Below, one piece after another: positions 16,169 to 24,881 of a stretch of DNA of 42,555 bases (its first letter is position 1; every line of letters starts with the position of its first letter). Position numbers and translations under genes: made by a program. Under the pieces are notes generated by a model. That model worked only from the letters and a program-made list of their open reading frames with translations. It had not been told where the DNA came from and did no database searches. The stretch is from a virus: positions 1 to 42,555 of IMG/VR virus record IMGVR_UViG_3300021376_000124. One strand, written 5' to 3'.

Positions 16169-17080
16169 ATGGTTTACAATTTTCGGCAGTGGGATAAATT
16201 TACTTCTTTGAACGAAGCTAATGCTCTTGAAAAAATTTTCGGGTGGTTTGGTTCTATCTTCGGCGGAACTGTTTCTAAAATTGATTCTTACTTAGAAGAT
16301 ATTATTGATTTAGAAGAGGTTTATGCTAAAGAGTGGGACAATATCGTAACAGAGATTGATTCACTAGAGGTCCAGAAGGCCCAAATTTCTAACGATCCTG
16401 CGGAATCTAGAAAATTAGATAGGATGATTGATAGAAACGAAAAATTACTACAATCTGCATTGAGGAAAAAAAATTCTTCTATTAATGATATACAAGATAA
16501 AGTTATAAAATTAACAGAAAAAGATCCTAAATTAGTCTCATATTGGAATCTGAAAAAAACCCAGGCAGAAAAGGATGTTGCTGAAAGATTGTATGATATT
16601 TCGAAAAAACTTACAAATACTGATTTAGGAGAAGAATTATACGACAAATACAAACAAGCTGCTTTATCTGCCAAACAAAAAGACGAGGATTTCAGAAAAA
16701 AATATGGGGATATGAAATTGCCACCTTCTGAAAATTTTAAATCTTCGACTTCTATGAAATCACCTAAAATTTATGGACCTTCTAAAATTTCAAAGTCTAC
16801 ACTTACTAGAATTTTGGGGGATTCTGGGATTGAATTTGAAAAATATGCCTCCAATTTGTCTGTAGAAGATGCGAAAGACTTGATCAGAGAACTAACCAGA
16901 GTGAAAAATGAAATGTGTGCTCTTCGGGATTTAGACATTGAGAGATTTGAAAGTGAAGCAAAAAGAAAAGGAATGAGTGATGCCCAAATTAGAAAAGAAA
17001 TTAAAGCCATCAAAGACTATCATACTGACAAAATAGGAGATGTCAGAACTAAAATAACTATAGCTAGGAGATATGACTAA
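16169..17080 (+). CDS. Probable internal head protein with capsid-targeting-like leader
   Basis: The N-terminus MVYNFRQWDKFTSLNE ends in LNE at residues 14-16, followed by Ala. This is like the T4 capsid targeting sequence MKTYQEFIAE|A, which is cut by gp21. The next residues (ALEKIFGWFGSIFGG) are amphipathic. The rest of the 303 residues is mainly charged helix with long coiled-coil stretches (VEDAKDLIRELTRVKNEMCA; KRKGMSDAQIRKEIKAIKDY). No catalytic motif was found. It overlaps the next gene by 8 bases. Predicted to be packaged with the scaffold core and possibly injected; the packaging role is inference. Confidence 0.67.
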   Translation: MVYNFRQWDKFTSLNEANALEKIFGWFGSIFGGTVSKIDSYLEDIIDLEEVYAKEWDNIVTEIDSLEVQKAQISNDPAESRKLDRMIDRNEKLLQSALRKKNSSINDIQDKVIKLTEKDPKLVSYWNLKKTQAEKDVAERLYDISKKLTNTDLGEELYDKYKQAALSAKQKDEDFRKKYGDMKLPPSENFKSSTSMKSPKIYGPSKISKSTLTRILGDSGIEFEKYASNLSVEDAKDLIRELTRVKNEMCALRDLDIERFESEAKRKGMSDAQIRKEIKAIKDYHTDKIGDVRTKITIARRYD

Positions 17081-17342
17081 AATTATTTTAAATCTTGGTG
17101 ATTTTTCTTTAAATGAGGATGTAAATTCGGATTTAGTAAATGCCAAAAAGGCTGTAAACGACCAACTTCAAGCAATTAGAGATGAGATTCAAAACGAGAA
17201 AACCCAAACAGAGGTGGCTCAAAAATCTGCCAGTTTAAAAAAGCAGGCAACACTTTATGCCGCACTACCCGCTATGTTGAACAAACTGGCGACAGCAATG
17301 GAAGCTAAAGAAAAGTCAGGAGATAAAACAAACATATACTAA
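17073..17342 (+). CDS. Small helical protein with capsid-targeting-like leader
   Basis: An 89-residue protein starting MTKIILNLGDFSLNE, with LNE at residues 13-15 followed by Asp. The remaining 74 residues are a single long charged helix (DVNSDLVNAKKAVNDQLQAI, then a Lys/Ala-rich end), which suits a small core or internal protein like T4 gp67, gp68 or IP proteins. Translation is probably coupled: the start overlaps the previous gene by 8 bases, and the next ATG follows the stop by two bases. Confidence 0.66.
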   Translation: MTKIILNLGDFSLNEDVNSDLVNAKKAVNDQLQAIRDEIQNEKTQTEVAQKSASLKKQATLYAALPAMLNKLATAMEAKEKSGDKTNIY

Positions 17343-17344
17343 AG

Positions 17345-19813
17345 ATGCATAATTATTTCACACACAATCCGGCTGCAAGGGCCATCATTTCGGATTACAT
17401 GAAACTGAATGAGAACTCTTCTGTGGATAATCTCCTAAAGAGAGCCACCGAAATTTGTCTTGATACATTCAAAAAAATTGTATTTGATTTGGCTTCACAT
17501 GAAAATCGTAACCCTGATGTGCTAAGAGCCATGTTAACGGATGTCGCATCTGCCAAAACTGTTAGAAGTTTAATTGCAAAAATTAAAGATTATTCTTCGG
17601 AAGCGGATCTCGGGGATTCTAGGTTTTCTAAAGTTAAAAACATGTACATGAATGCATTGAATTCTATGGGAGATGCTCTTAAAAGGCTTGTCGAAATAGA
17701 TTCTAAATTGGAAGATTCTATAATTGACACCTACAAAAACTCGGCTGATAGATTGATTCTTTCCTTGGATTCAATTGCATTGAGTTATTCTAAAAAGAAA
17801 TCAGCTAACGAATCTATGAATTACAATTTTAATCTAGATTCATTGAACGAGTCCATATTTATTGGATTTAGGGGTAGAATCGAAAAATTGAGAAAAAAGT
17901 TGGTTAATTTGATTTCAGATTCCAAAGGAAAGGATGCAAAAAATGGATATGGTAGAGATTGGCAAAGACTTTTCACCGCTCTAGAACAGAAATTAGATGC
18001 AATCGAAGATTCAAAGGATCTAACGGGAGAAAAGGATAAAAAAACATTGTCTGAATTAGAAAAACAAACAGATTCTCTTTCTGAGGAATATTACAGTTAC
18101 AAAATCAAAACTGCAGAGATGAGCATGAAAAAGATCATCGATGACGATGAACTTGTGACAAAATATTCGGATGTAAACCAAATTATTACAGATGCCTTAG
18201 ATATCATAGCCAAAGCAAACACTCAAGAGTTATTGATCGATAAATCCATAAGAGAGGAAATGGATGATATGGAGCAGAAGATAATCCAAAAAGTTTTCCC
18301 GATCAAAATTGGGGCAAAGGACACAGACCTCAAATTTAAGAAGTCTGGTATCATCGCTGCTGTACAAAAATCCCTTATGGCAGCTTTCCCCCCGTTCAAA
18401 ACTTTCCTTCAAAAACACGGAGGGGCAGACGGTAAATACGGAAGGGCAACTTCTATTGCAATTAAATCCATTCAATCTTTGTTGGGAAATAAAAATGCAA
18501 ATGGAGAATTGGACAAACCCTTGTTCGATTCTTTATTGAAAATGGAACAGATATCTGCAGATAATAAGAAAATGCTGATAAAGGCTTTGGGAATTTTGAA
18601 GAAAACATACGCCATGTCAGAATCACAAGTTCTTGATTTGGAAAAATTTTCGAAATTGTTTGAAGCTATTTTCATAGATGATGACGATTTAGAAAGAGAA
18701 ATCGAGAAGAATTCTGCTGATTTATCAAATTTTACGGACACAAAAACACCACAAAGTAAGGAAGAAAAACCATTTTTAATAGAAGATTCAAATCTGGCAA
18801 AAAAATTGTCCAAATTACTTAGGAATGGCTACAACAAAAATGCAGAAGAGGAAGATTTCCTAAGAGAGGATGGTAGTTTGAAAAGTTCTTATCCAAATGA
18901 ATTTGTAGAAGCTTGGATCAAAACAATAGAGCAGAACAAAAATGAATCAGATAAACCTGCCTTTTTTTGGTTCCAAGAAGCTGATGAAAAAATAGGAGCT
19001 CTGTACTCCACCAAAAGATTGGCGGGGAATTACAAAAAACCTTACAATTGGGAAAAATGGAAGGTTTTTTCTGGGGGAGAAACCCCAGAAGATAAGGATT
19101 CTTTCGCTCGTTGGTACACAAGTTATTTTACTAGATTAGGTGGCTTGCAGGATGATCAAAGGGAAAAGGTAGCTTCTGAAATTCTGAATTTTTATTCTGA
19201 TCCGAAAAACTCAACAGAAGTTAATCCAAAGTTGGAAGAAGAATTTAAAGAATGTGCGAGTTTTTATGATGACATCAAAGATACTTTAAGGGGAGGAAAA
19301 TCTAACCCAGATTCTGATCCTTATGAATATTTCAAGCAAGGTTACTTGAATTCAGAAAGTTTGTCTAAAATATTGCAGGCAGCTTCTTCTGCAGCCCAGA
19401 TTGATGATGAAGATCCAGATTTAGGATTTTATGATTTTGTAATCTTATCTGTTTGTGTTTTCTTATGTTCTTCAACTGTAGCATGGAATTCCGAAAAGAA
19501 AAAATGGGATTCTGCAATGAATATTTTGAAAGAAAAAGTTCTGAAAGAAAGCACAATAAAAAAAATTCTGGACAATAAAATTATTGAAACCGATCCAAAA
19601 TCCCCAATTCCGTTGCTCAATAAAGAAGGAGTAGAGGTTTTAACAAAAGGATATGATGGTAATTCTAAAAAGATTTTCAGAGAAAATTTCGAGAGAGCTT
19701 CTAAAGTTCTATCCCCGATTGTTCAGAGACACACAGATAGAATGAATTATAAAGCTAAAGAAGACATCAAAACCTTTGATTCGAATAACGTTTTTGTTGT
19801 TGATCTGGACTAA
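17345..19813 (+). CDS. Large internal virion protein with peptidoglycan-binding-like domain
   Basis: An 822-residue protein. The N-terminus ends in KLNE at residues 20-23, and a second tag-like stretch MNYNFNLDSLNE lies at residues 158-169, followed by SIFIGFRGR, as if two internal proteins had fused. Residues about 322-400 resemble the helical peptidoglycan-binding domain type 1: KKSGIIAAVQKSL, then GGADGKYGRATSIAIKSIQS, then a final FDSLL. The C-terminal 400 residues are acidic and helical, with one Trp-rich patch (FFWFQEADEK; YNWEKWKVFSGG) and a hydrophobic stretch near 695-715 (FVILSVCVFLCSSTVAW). It closes the operon of probable internal proteins after the capsid gene. A role in passage of DNA or protein through the cell wall is possible but unproven. 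Confidence 0.66.
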   Translation: MHNYFTHNPAARAIISDYMKLNENSSVDNLLKRATEICLDTFKKIVFDLASHENRNPDVLRAMLTDVASAKTVRSLIAKIKDYSSEADLGDSRFSKVKNMYMNALNSMGDALKRLVEIDSKLEDSIIDTYKNSADRLILSLDSIALSYSKKKSANESMNYNFNLDSLNESIFIGFRGRIEKLRKKLVNLISDSKGKDAKNGYGRDWQRLFTALEQKLDAIEDSKDLTGEKDKKTLSELEKQTDSLSEEYYSYKIKTAEMSMKKIIDDDELVTKYSDVNQIITDALDIIAKANTQELLIDKSIREEMDDMEQKIIQKVFPIKIGAKDTDLKFKKSGIIAAVQKSLMAAFPPFKTFLQKHGGADGKYGRATSIAIKSIQSLLGNKNANGELDKPLFDSLLKMEQISADNKKMLIKALGILKKTYAMSESQVLDLEKFSKLFEAIFIDDDDLEREIEKNSADLSNFTDTKTPQSKEEKPFLIEDSNLAKKLSKLLRNGYNKNAEEEDFLREDGSLKSSYPNEFVEAWIKTIEQNKNESDKPAFFWFQEADEKIGALYSTKRLAGNYKKPYNWEKWKVFSGGETPEDKDSFARWYTSYFTRLGGLQDDQREKVASEILNFYSDPKNSTEVNPKLEEEFKECASFYDDIKDTLRGGKSNPDSDPYEYFKQGYLNSESLSKILQAASSAAQIDDEDPDLGFYDFVILSVCVFLCSSTVAWNSEKKKWDSAMNILKEKVLKESTIKKILDNKIIETDPKSPIPLLNKEGVEVLTKGYDGNSKKIFRENFERASKVLSPIVQRHTDRMNYKAKEDIKTFDSNNVFVVDLD

Positions 19814-19830
19814 CCGAATCAATTTTACCT

Positions 19831-19838
19831 TATATTTG
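19831..19838 (+). promoter_or_regulatory. Candidate host-type (Bacteroidota) promoter box TATATTTG
   Basis: TATATTTG fits the Bacteroidota -7 consensus TAnnTTTG and lies 17 bases before the ATG at 19855. No clear TTG box is visible at the usual upstream distance, so the call is tentative. It would let host RNA polymerase express the accessory cassette. Confidence 0.42.
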
Positions 19839-19854
19839 TTCCTATAATTTAAAT

Positions 19855-20211
19855 ATGAACAGAATTTTATTTTTCTTTTTTTTATTTTTCATTTCCTGCC
19901 GGGATGATTTGAATATTGTACCTATAGATCCATATATTTCAAAGCAATTTACTTCAAGAGAGCTTGTCTATCCCATTCAAAGTATGAAATCCCGTATGGA
20001 GGTTTATCCTTTATTTTTCGAGCTACAAAGATCTTTATCTGTATTCAAAATAGAGAGCCCAGGTGAATTTAGAAAATTCGAAAGTTTACAAAATGATTCT
20101 ACTCGTGCCAATTTCCTCAAGAGAAATAGAAAATTTATAAGAATCTGGGGAAGGTTAGGATATTCGAAAAAGGAACTTAATTCTATTAAACACATAGAAC
20201 CAATCAGATAA
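19855..20211 (+). CDS. Predicted lipoprotein, unknown function
   Basis: A 118-residue protein with a classic lipoprotein signal: MNR, a Phe/Leu-rich core, then FISC with Cys18 as the lipidated residue, followed by RDD, an acidic start of the kind seen after the Cys in Bacteroidota surface lipoproteins. The mature part is basic and mixed helix (KFIRIWGRLGYSKKELNSIK). No family was recognised. In phages such proteins can be outer-membrane spanin subunits, superinfection-exclusion lipoproteins or surface modifiers. No partner inner-membrane spanin was seen, so a choice is not possible. It is followed after 9 bases by the glycosyltransferase-like gene. Confidence 0.68.
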   Translation: MNRILFFFFLFFISCRDDLNIVPIDPYISKQFTSRELVYPIQSMKSRMEVYPLFFELQRSLSVFKIESPGEFRKFESLQNDSTRANFLKRNRKFIRIWGRLGYSKKELNSIKHIEPIR

Positions 20212-20220
20212 ATTATCTGA

Positions 20221-21063
20221 ATGGGTCAACAGCCTATTTATTTACTGGTCTTTTATACGGAGGGATTCCCCCATGACGAGGGATATGATTTATCAAAGAT
20301 CTCGAACGACATTAAAAGAGTTTTGAGTGGCGTTTTCACTGATATTTTTGATTTTACCCCCAGAAAATTAAAAAAAATTGCTGGATCTGAGAATTTTTGC
20401 AATTCTTTTGAATCCGAATTGTTGCTGAATCCAGGATTAGATAAAGTTGGAAACGGAGACTTCAAATCTTTTTTGATTCACCACTTTTTGAAGCAAATAC
20501 CAGAAAATAGTATTTTGATTTATCATGATTCGAACTTCGAAAAATACCCACAATATTGGCAAACTGATTGGATTAGAATTAGAGAGACTTGCAATTTTTT
20601 GATGGACAGTAATTCTTCAGATTTTTTCATCCCGTGGGAAGAAAGAAATTTCAAAAGTGGATTTCCTTTGGTTAAGCATTTTGGTAAAAGGTACACAACT
20701 GAATTTTTCTTTCCCGAATCAAAAATAAGGAATATCATAGAAGATAGTCCGATGCTCACCTCAAACAGAATTATCATCAGAAATACATCCGAATCTAGGA
20801 AATTTTTTCATGATTACAATCATATAAATGAAAATAAGGATTTACTTTCCAAATGGCCTAATCCATCCCCCCATCCAGAATTTATACACCATTGTCCAGA
20901 ACAACACACATTGAATTTACTTGTTTATAAATATATTTTAGATGGAAAATTGGAACCAACCTTTCCTAAATTTCGTTTTCTTCATCGAAAAATGAGGTTG
21001 GATGATTCTTTAGAAGAATACCAAAATCTTCCTCTATTAAATTACTTAAAATCAAAAAAATGA
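20221..21063 (+). CDS. Putative glycosyltransferase-like protein
   Basis: A 280-residue protein of a sugar-transferase type I recognise only loosely. ENSILIYHDSNFEKYPQYW has a strand ending in acidic/polar residues like the DxD region of GT-A enzymes, and IIIRNTSESRKFFHDY and HHCPEQHTLNLLVYKY resemble the NTxxSRxFxxxW and DQ-x-LN-x-L-x-YK segments of such transferases. No membrane segment was found. It overlaps the P-loop kinase gene by 4 bases (ATGA). Together with the next two genes it may modify a glycan or surface component. Alternative: an unrelated phage-specific family. Confidence 0.5.
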   Translation: MGQQPIYLLVFYTEGFPHDEGYDLSKISNDIKRVLSGVFTDIFDFTPRKLKKIAGSENFCNSFESELLLNPGLDKVGNGDFKSFLIHHFLKQIPENSILIYHDSNFEKYPQYWQTDWIRIRETCNFLMDSNSSDFFIPWEERNFKSGFPLVKHFGKRYTTEFFFPESKIRNIIEDSPMLTSNRIIIRNTSESRKFFHDYNHINENKDLLSKWPNPSPHPEFIHHCPEQHTLNLLVYKYILDGKLEPTFPKFRFLHRKMRLDDSLEEYQNLPLLNYLKSKK

Positions 21064-21596
21064 TCACAATATTTGAAGGTGCCAGAAATTCAGGAAAAAC
21101 TTTTTTAGCAAACAAATACTCACAACAAACTGGAATTCCAATTTTCAAGTTTGAATTTGCAGGGTGGTTTTCTGGGTTAGGGATTCCAGACGAAGATCCC
21201 AAGACACATTATTTTGCCTTGGGTAAGGAAGCTATGCTTCTCCAACTCAATAGGGATGGTCTTTTACCCCATTTCATTTTAGACCGAGGGTTTCTAACAG
21301 TTCTAACCTGGGGAATCATAAGTAAGAGAATAACTCAGAAAGATGCTTTACAACAACTAAACCTTTTTAGGGATAAAGGATTACTTGTAAATTTGAAAGT
21401 TGTGGTGGTAGAAGGGACCAATCCAGAATCTAGAACAAAGGACAATTGGGATTTTAGAGAAGGTACCACGGGGGAAAAAGAAACCTTGATTAATTTTATT
21501 TCCGTGATCAAATTGATTCAACCAGATATTGAAATTGTGAAACTTACCAACGATTTTACCCATATGACCACAAAAAATCTAATTCATTTGATTTGA
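21060..21596 (+). CDS. P-loop kinase, thymidylate kinase-like
   Basis: Walker A is FEGARNSGKT (residues 5-14) at the very N-terminus. FILDRGFLTVLTWG near residues 72-85 has the D-R motif of thymidylate and deoxynucleoside kinases, where Arg contacts the phosphates. A strand VVVVEG follows near residue 117, and a flexible Arg/Lys-rich region (ESRTKDNWDFREGTTGEKE) fits a lid. At 178 aa it is slightly short for a dTMP kinase (about 205). The substrate cannot be told: it could be dTMP, another NMP, or a metabolite used with the neighbouring glycosyltransferase and asparagine synthetase genes. One base separates its stop from the next ATG. Confidence 0.7.
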   Translation: MITIFEGARNSGKTFLANKYSQQTGIPIFKFEFAGWFSGLGIPDEDPKTHYFALGKEAMLLQLNRDGLLPHFILDRGFLTVLTWGIISKRITQKDALQQLNLFRDKGLLVNLKVVVVEGTNPESRTKDNWDFREGTTGEKETLINFISVIKLIQPDIEIVKLTNDFTHMTTKNLIHLI

Positions 21597-21597
21597 T

Positions 21598-23034
21598 ATG
21601 TGTGGTATTTTTATTAATGTAGACGGGGAAAGCTCAAGATTAAATTCTATTTCGCATAGGGGAATAGAATCAAATACTATCGAGAGAGAAGGTGTTTTCT
21701 TGTCCCATGTTAGGCTTCCTATTCAAACTCAAGAGGGGGATGGATGGAAACAACCCATTGAAATCTCATCTGGGATTTTCTTATTGTATAATGGAGAAGT
21801 CTTCAACTATGACAGAACTGTCTTTGGATCCGATATAGAATATCTCTGTCAAACATTCGCCACCTGGAAAGGAGGTTCGCTTCAAATGTTTTGCTCCATG
21901 TTTATTCCCAAAATCCAAACCTGGGACGGTTTTTGGTCCATAGCCATCTATGATTCCAAAACCAAAGATATAATTTGTTTTACGGATCCACTTGGAAAAA
22001 AATGTTTATATACAAACGATGACGGGGAACTTTCCTCAGAAATTAAGGCTGTTAAACATTGGTTCAGCCCACACGACTCACATTTCATTTCTACTGTCCG
22101 AAAATTTGGATATGTTACTGATGATTCAACACCTCATCGAGATGTGAAAAGAATTTTACCCAATACGATTTACCATTACAATTTGGAAGTTCCAAATTTC
22201 AAATCTACCTACCCAAATTATTATAGAAGTTTGAATTTTCCAATTCAAAATCTAACACCAGGAGATTATGAAGCTCATGTGGATTGGTTATGGACAAAAC
22301 TTTTCGAATCTGTTCGTAATAGATTGATTTCTAAAAATTATCCTATTTCTCTTTTGGTTTCTGGAGGTTTAGATTCATCGATTATTGCTGGGATTTTGAC
22401 ACAGATGGCACCAGAAGTAAAATGGTTTTCCATAGAAAATGGGGAATCGAAATTTGTCAACATTCTATCCGAATTTTATCAGAAACAAGTTAATTTTCTG
22501 GATTACAACATGGATGAGTCCAGATTAAAACAAATCTATCAAGAATGGAACGAAAGTCCCATAGATCTTGGTTCGGTCATTCCCCAATTTTTTCTATTCG
22601 AAGCGGTTAAAAATCAAGGAGATTCTAGAATTGTATTAAGTGGAGATGGGGCGGACGAACTTTTTGGTGGATATTCTAGAATTAATGAGTATGATTCACA
22701 ATTTTCTGATGTTTTCGATGAACTCAGATTTTATCATCTTCCTAGATTGGACAAGCTTTCTATGGCACACACTTTAGAACTCAGAAATCCATTTTTACAC
22801 CTAGACATTGTTCGTTTTGCCTTACATTTACCGAAAGAATGGAGAACAGATAAAAAAATTCTGAAGGATACTTTTGGCCCTTTACTCCCCCCTGAGATTG
22901 TAGATCGTCCAAAAGAGGCATTGAAAAATCCAAGAATTAAGGAAGACAAGTTGAAGTATCGTCAACAGGTTGTTGATCTTTTTTTAGAAACAGAACAAAC
23001 TAAATCATTTTCTGAAGCTGAAGTAGATATATAG
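21598..23034 (+). CDS. asnB: Asparagine synthase (glutamine-hydrolysing) family
   Basis: Transfers the amide nitrogen of glutamine to an ATP-activated carboxylate. MCGIF places the catalytic Cys at position 1 after Met removal (class II glutaminase); LLYNGEVFNY and DGFWSIAIYD are glutaminase-domain motifs. The synthetase domain has the PP-loop LVSGGLDSS near residue 255, LSGDGADELFGGY and ELRNPFLHLDIVRF. At 478 aa it is shorter than E. coli AsnB (554), with a brief C-terminus. Family members also amidate sugars, lipids or peptides, so free asparagine is not the only possible product. The last codons and stop lie inside a GATATATAG element that probably drives the next gene. A metabolic or surface-modifying role is inferred from neighbouring glycosyltransferases. 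Confidence 0.86.
   Translation: MCGIFINVDGESSRLNSISHRGIESNTIEREGVFLSHVRLPIQTQEGDGWKQPIEISSGIFLLYNGEVFNYDRTVFGSDIEYLCQTFATWKGGSLQMFCSMFIPKIQTWDGFWSIAIYDSKTKDIICFTDPLGKKCLYTNDDGELSSEIKAVKHWFSPHDSHFISTVRKFGYVTDDSTPHRDVKRILPNTIYHYNLEVPNFKSTYPNYYRSLNFPIQNLTPGDYEAHVDWLWTKLFESVRNRLISKNYPISLLVSGGLDSSIIAGILTQMAPEVKWFSIENGESKFVNILSEFYQKQVNFLDYNMDESRLKQIYQEWNESPIDLGSVIPQFFLFEAVKNQGDSRIVLSGDGADELFGGYSRINEYDSQFSDVFDELRFYHLPRLDKLSMAHTLELRNPFLHLDIVRFALHLPKEWRTDKKILKDTFGPLLPPEIVDRPKEALKNPRIKEDKLKYRQQVVDLFLETEQTKSFSEAEVDI
23026..23034 (+). promoter_or_regulatory. Candidate late promoter element GATATATAG overlapping a stop codon
   Basis: GATATATAG begins 28 bases before the ATG at 23054, and its final TAG is the stop codon of the asparagine synthase gene. 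Spacing matches the other copies. Confidence 0.5.
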
Positions 23035-23053
23035 AAAAAATTTACTCAGTAAA

Positions 23054-23788
23054 ATGAAAAATGTACAAAATTTCGATGAGTTTACTTCCTCTAAAGTTAA
23101 TGAAAACTTTCTTGGAAATTTTTTCTCTGGTACAACGAATTTTATAGGAAACCTTTTCACTAAAGGATGGGGAGCAGTCACAGATGTTCTAAAGAACAAG
23201 GTAACAGCTTATCTTCTTCAATACCTTGGAATTGGGGAAAACACGATTTTTTCCCAATTAGTTCAGCAAATGGTAGAACAATTCGATGTTAAAGATTATT
23301 GGGCCATATTATTCAATGGAAAGGCAGATGCAAAGTACTTGGCACCAAAAGCGGCTAAGGCAACACAAGAATTTTTGATCAAAGAAGGTTTAGATGGAAT
23401 AGCGGAAAAATTGGGGGTAACCGACAAAAACGGGTATTTATTCAAAACTATATCTGAATATATTCAAAACGAAACAACAACAGGAAATTTTTCGAAAACC
23501 CTGGAAAATTTCTATATGCAATTATTCGGATCGGCTCCAACGAACTCAGCACAAGATTTTGTTAGTAAATTAAGCCCTTCAGAAAAAAGTCAAATCAAAA
23601 ATGAAGTTGTGACAAAGGCTAAATCTCAAGGTGTGGAAGTGAAAACAAGAGAGGAAGAAGACAATATGGTAAATAATTTATTTTCAAATTTAGGTTCATT
23701 AAATCAATCCAATCAAGGACAAATTGCTACAACTTCTGGGGAAGATTTATTTGGTAAACTATTAGGTCCTATGTTGCCCAAAAAATAA
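23054..23788 (+). CDS. Unknown protein with capsid-targeting-like leader
   Basis: A 244-residue protein starting MKNVQNFDEFTSSKVNE, with VNE at residues 15-17, the same style as the internal-protein candidates after the capsid gene. An amphipathic Phe/Gly-rich segment follows (FLGNFFSGTTNFIGNLFTKG), then mixed helix with hydrophobic patches and a Gln/Asn/Ser-rich C-terminal region ending DLFGKLLGPMLPKK. No enzyme motif was seen. A GATATATAG element 28 bases upstream suggests late expression, consistent with a virion protein. The next small gene follows after 10 bases. Confidence 0.62.
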   Translation: MKNVQNFDEFTSSKVNENFLGNFFSGTTNFIGNLFTKGWGAVTDVLKNKVTAYLLQYLGIGENTIFSQLVQQMVEQFDVKDYWAILFNGKADAKYLAPKAAKATQEFLIKEGLDGIAEKLGVTDKNGYLFKTISEYIQNETTTGNFSKTLENFYMQLFGSAPTNSAQDFVSKLSPSEKSQIKNEVVTKAKSQGVEVKTREEEDNMVNNLFSNLGSLNQSNQGQIATTSGEDLFGKLLGPMLPKK

Positions 23789-23798
23789 AAAACAAAAC

Positions 23799-24134
23799 AT
23801 GAATATAAATGACGTCTCGAAAAGAGAAATTTTAGATTTCAAAGATTTTCTAGGAAAAGTAATGGACAATACATTCAAACCTTTAGCTGCAGAAAATCAA
23901 AAAAATTCTTATGATAGAACAGGATTTCATAAGATCAAAAGAGAACCCGCTTATGATTTTGTTGGATATGCCGATGCTGTATTTTCTCCAAATAAAGCCG
24001 GTATTGGTTTGCCTGGTTACAACGCCGGTAAAGACAGACAGTACATTAATGCAATTGGTGGACCTGGATTAGCTCCTACCAACGAATCGGAAGTCATAGA
24101 TTATAGTAAAATTAAAAGGTTGAAGGATTTCTAA
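23799..24134 (+). CDS. Small unknown protein, possible virion component
   Basis: A 111-residue protein. The N-terminus (MNINDVSKREILDFKDFLGK) has the F-x-x-F spacing of the tag-like leaders but no clear L-x-E end. The centre is rich in Gly, Pro, Tyr and Asn (GIGLPGYNAGKDRQYINAIG), suggesting an extended or loop-rich structure. It ends in SKIKRLKDF. It shares a transcript with the preceding protein and is followed by a strong terminator. Function not recognised. Confidence 0.6.
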   Translation: MNINDVSKREILDFKDFLGKVMDNTFKPLAAENQKNSYDRTGFHKIKREPAYDFVGYADAVFSPNKAGIGLPGYNAGKDRQYINAIGGPGLAPTNESEVIDYSKIKRLKDF

Positions 24135-24153
24135 AAATACAAATTCAAGGTTC

Positions 24154-24185
24154 AAGGACGGGTTTGAAACTCGTCCTTTTTTTTT
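24154..24185 (+). terminator. Intrinsic terminator
   Basis: AAGGACG and CGTCCTT pair around an extended stem (GGTTTG/AAACT with one G-T wobble), followed by a run of T ending at 24185. It ends the 23054-24134 unit, and a promoter-like GATATAAGA follows at once. Confidence 0.87.
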
Positions 24186-24194
24186 GATATAAGA
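24186..24194 (+). promoter_or_regulatory. Possible short variant of the late promoter element (GATATAAGA)
   Basis: GATATAAGA, one TA step shorter than the main motif, begins 24 bases before the ATG at 24210 and right after a terminator, where a new promoter is needed. Confidence 0.4.
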
Positions 24195-24209
24195 ATCAAA
24201 TTTTATTTC

Positions 24210-24881
24210 ATGTCTAAAATTCGATTGGTTCACATATTGACCGAAACAGATACGCCAAGGGAACAAGCATCCATTGCTTCTTTATCCCCCCTTTCAAATT
24301 TTGGATTAGAATATGTACAACAAATAAACCAAAGATACGTTGGTGACGACTGGAAATCAACTAAGGCTTTGTGTCAAAATGAATTTACAAATCATGGACC
24401 TGGACATTATGGAGCTTTCCAATCTTTTAAAAAGGCTATGCTGGAAAATTTCAACGACGATCTAGATGCCTTAATTCTTTGCGAATGTGATTGTGTTCTA
24501 GAGGTAACCCCGGAGGATTTCATGAAAACAGTATCAAGGGCTATTGGATTTTGTAACAAACACGAGATACGTTATTTTTCCCTAGGATCTAGGTTCGTTA
24601 ACGGAATTTTACAGTCCCCAGTTTCAGAAGTAGATTCAGATTTTACAGAATTTTATATCACACCAAAAATTATTTTGGCACATTGTGTTATCTTACCCCG
24701 CTGTGGTAGAGAATTTTATTTGGATCGTTTAGGCGAAAACAATTGGGATTCTCCTGATCTTTGGTTCAATGAAATCAATTGGTTACATGGTAACTTTAGA
24801 TTCGGTATCTCCTTTGAGAGATCTGCTTTTCAACACGAGGGACATTCTTTGATTGATAATTGTTGGAAAGATTCACAATAA
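24210..24881 (+). CDS. Putative GT-A-type glycosyltransferase
   Basis: A 223-residue soluble protein. The start KIRLVHILTE with REQASIASL, followed by GHYGAFQSFKKAM and then DALILCECDCVLEV, follows the order seen in small phage and capsule glycosyltransferases. The acidic CECDC strand end would be the DxD-like site binding the nucleotide sugar and metal. Later ILPRCGREFYLDRL and an EINWLHG segment could hold acceptor residues. It could glycosylate phage DNA, virion or host surface; nothing here decides. Its last bases overlap the end of the convergent minus-strand gene by 9 bases. Confidence 0.55.
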   Translation: MSKIRLVHILTETDTPREQASIASLSPLSNFGLEYVQQINQRYVGDDWKSTKALCQNEFTNHGPGHYGAFQSFKKAMLENFNDDLDALILCECDCVLEVTPEDFMKTVSRAIGFCNKHEIRYFSLGSRFVNGILQSPVSEVDSDFTEFYITPKIILAHCVILPRCGREFYLDRLGENNWDSPDLWFNEINWLHGNFRFGISFERSAFQHEGHSLIDNCWKDSQ

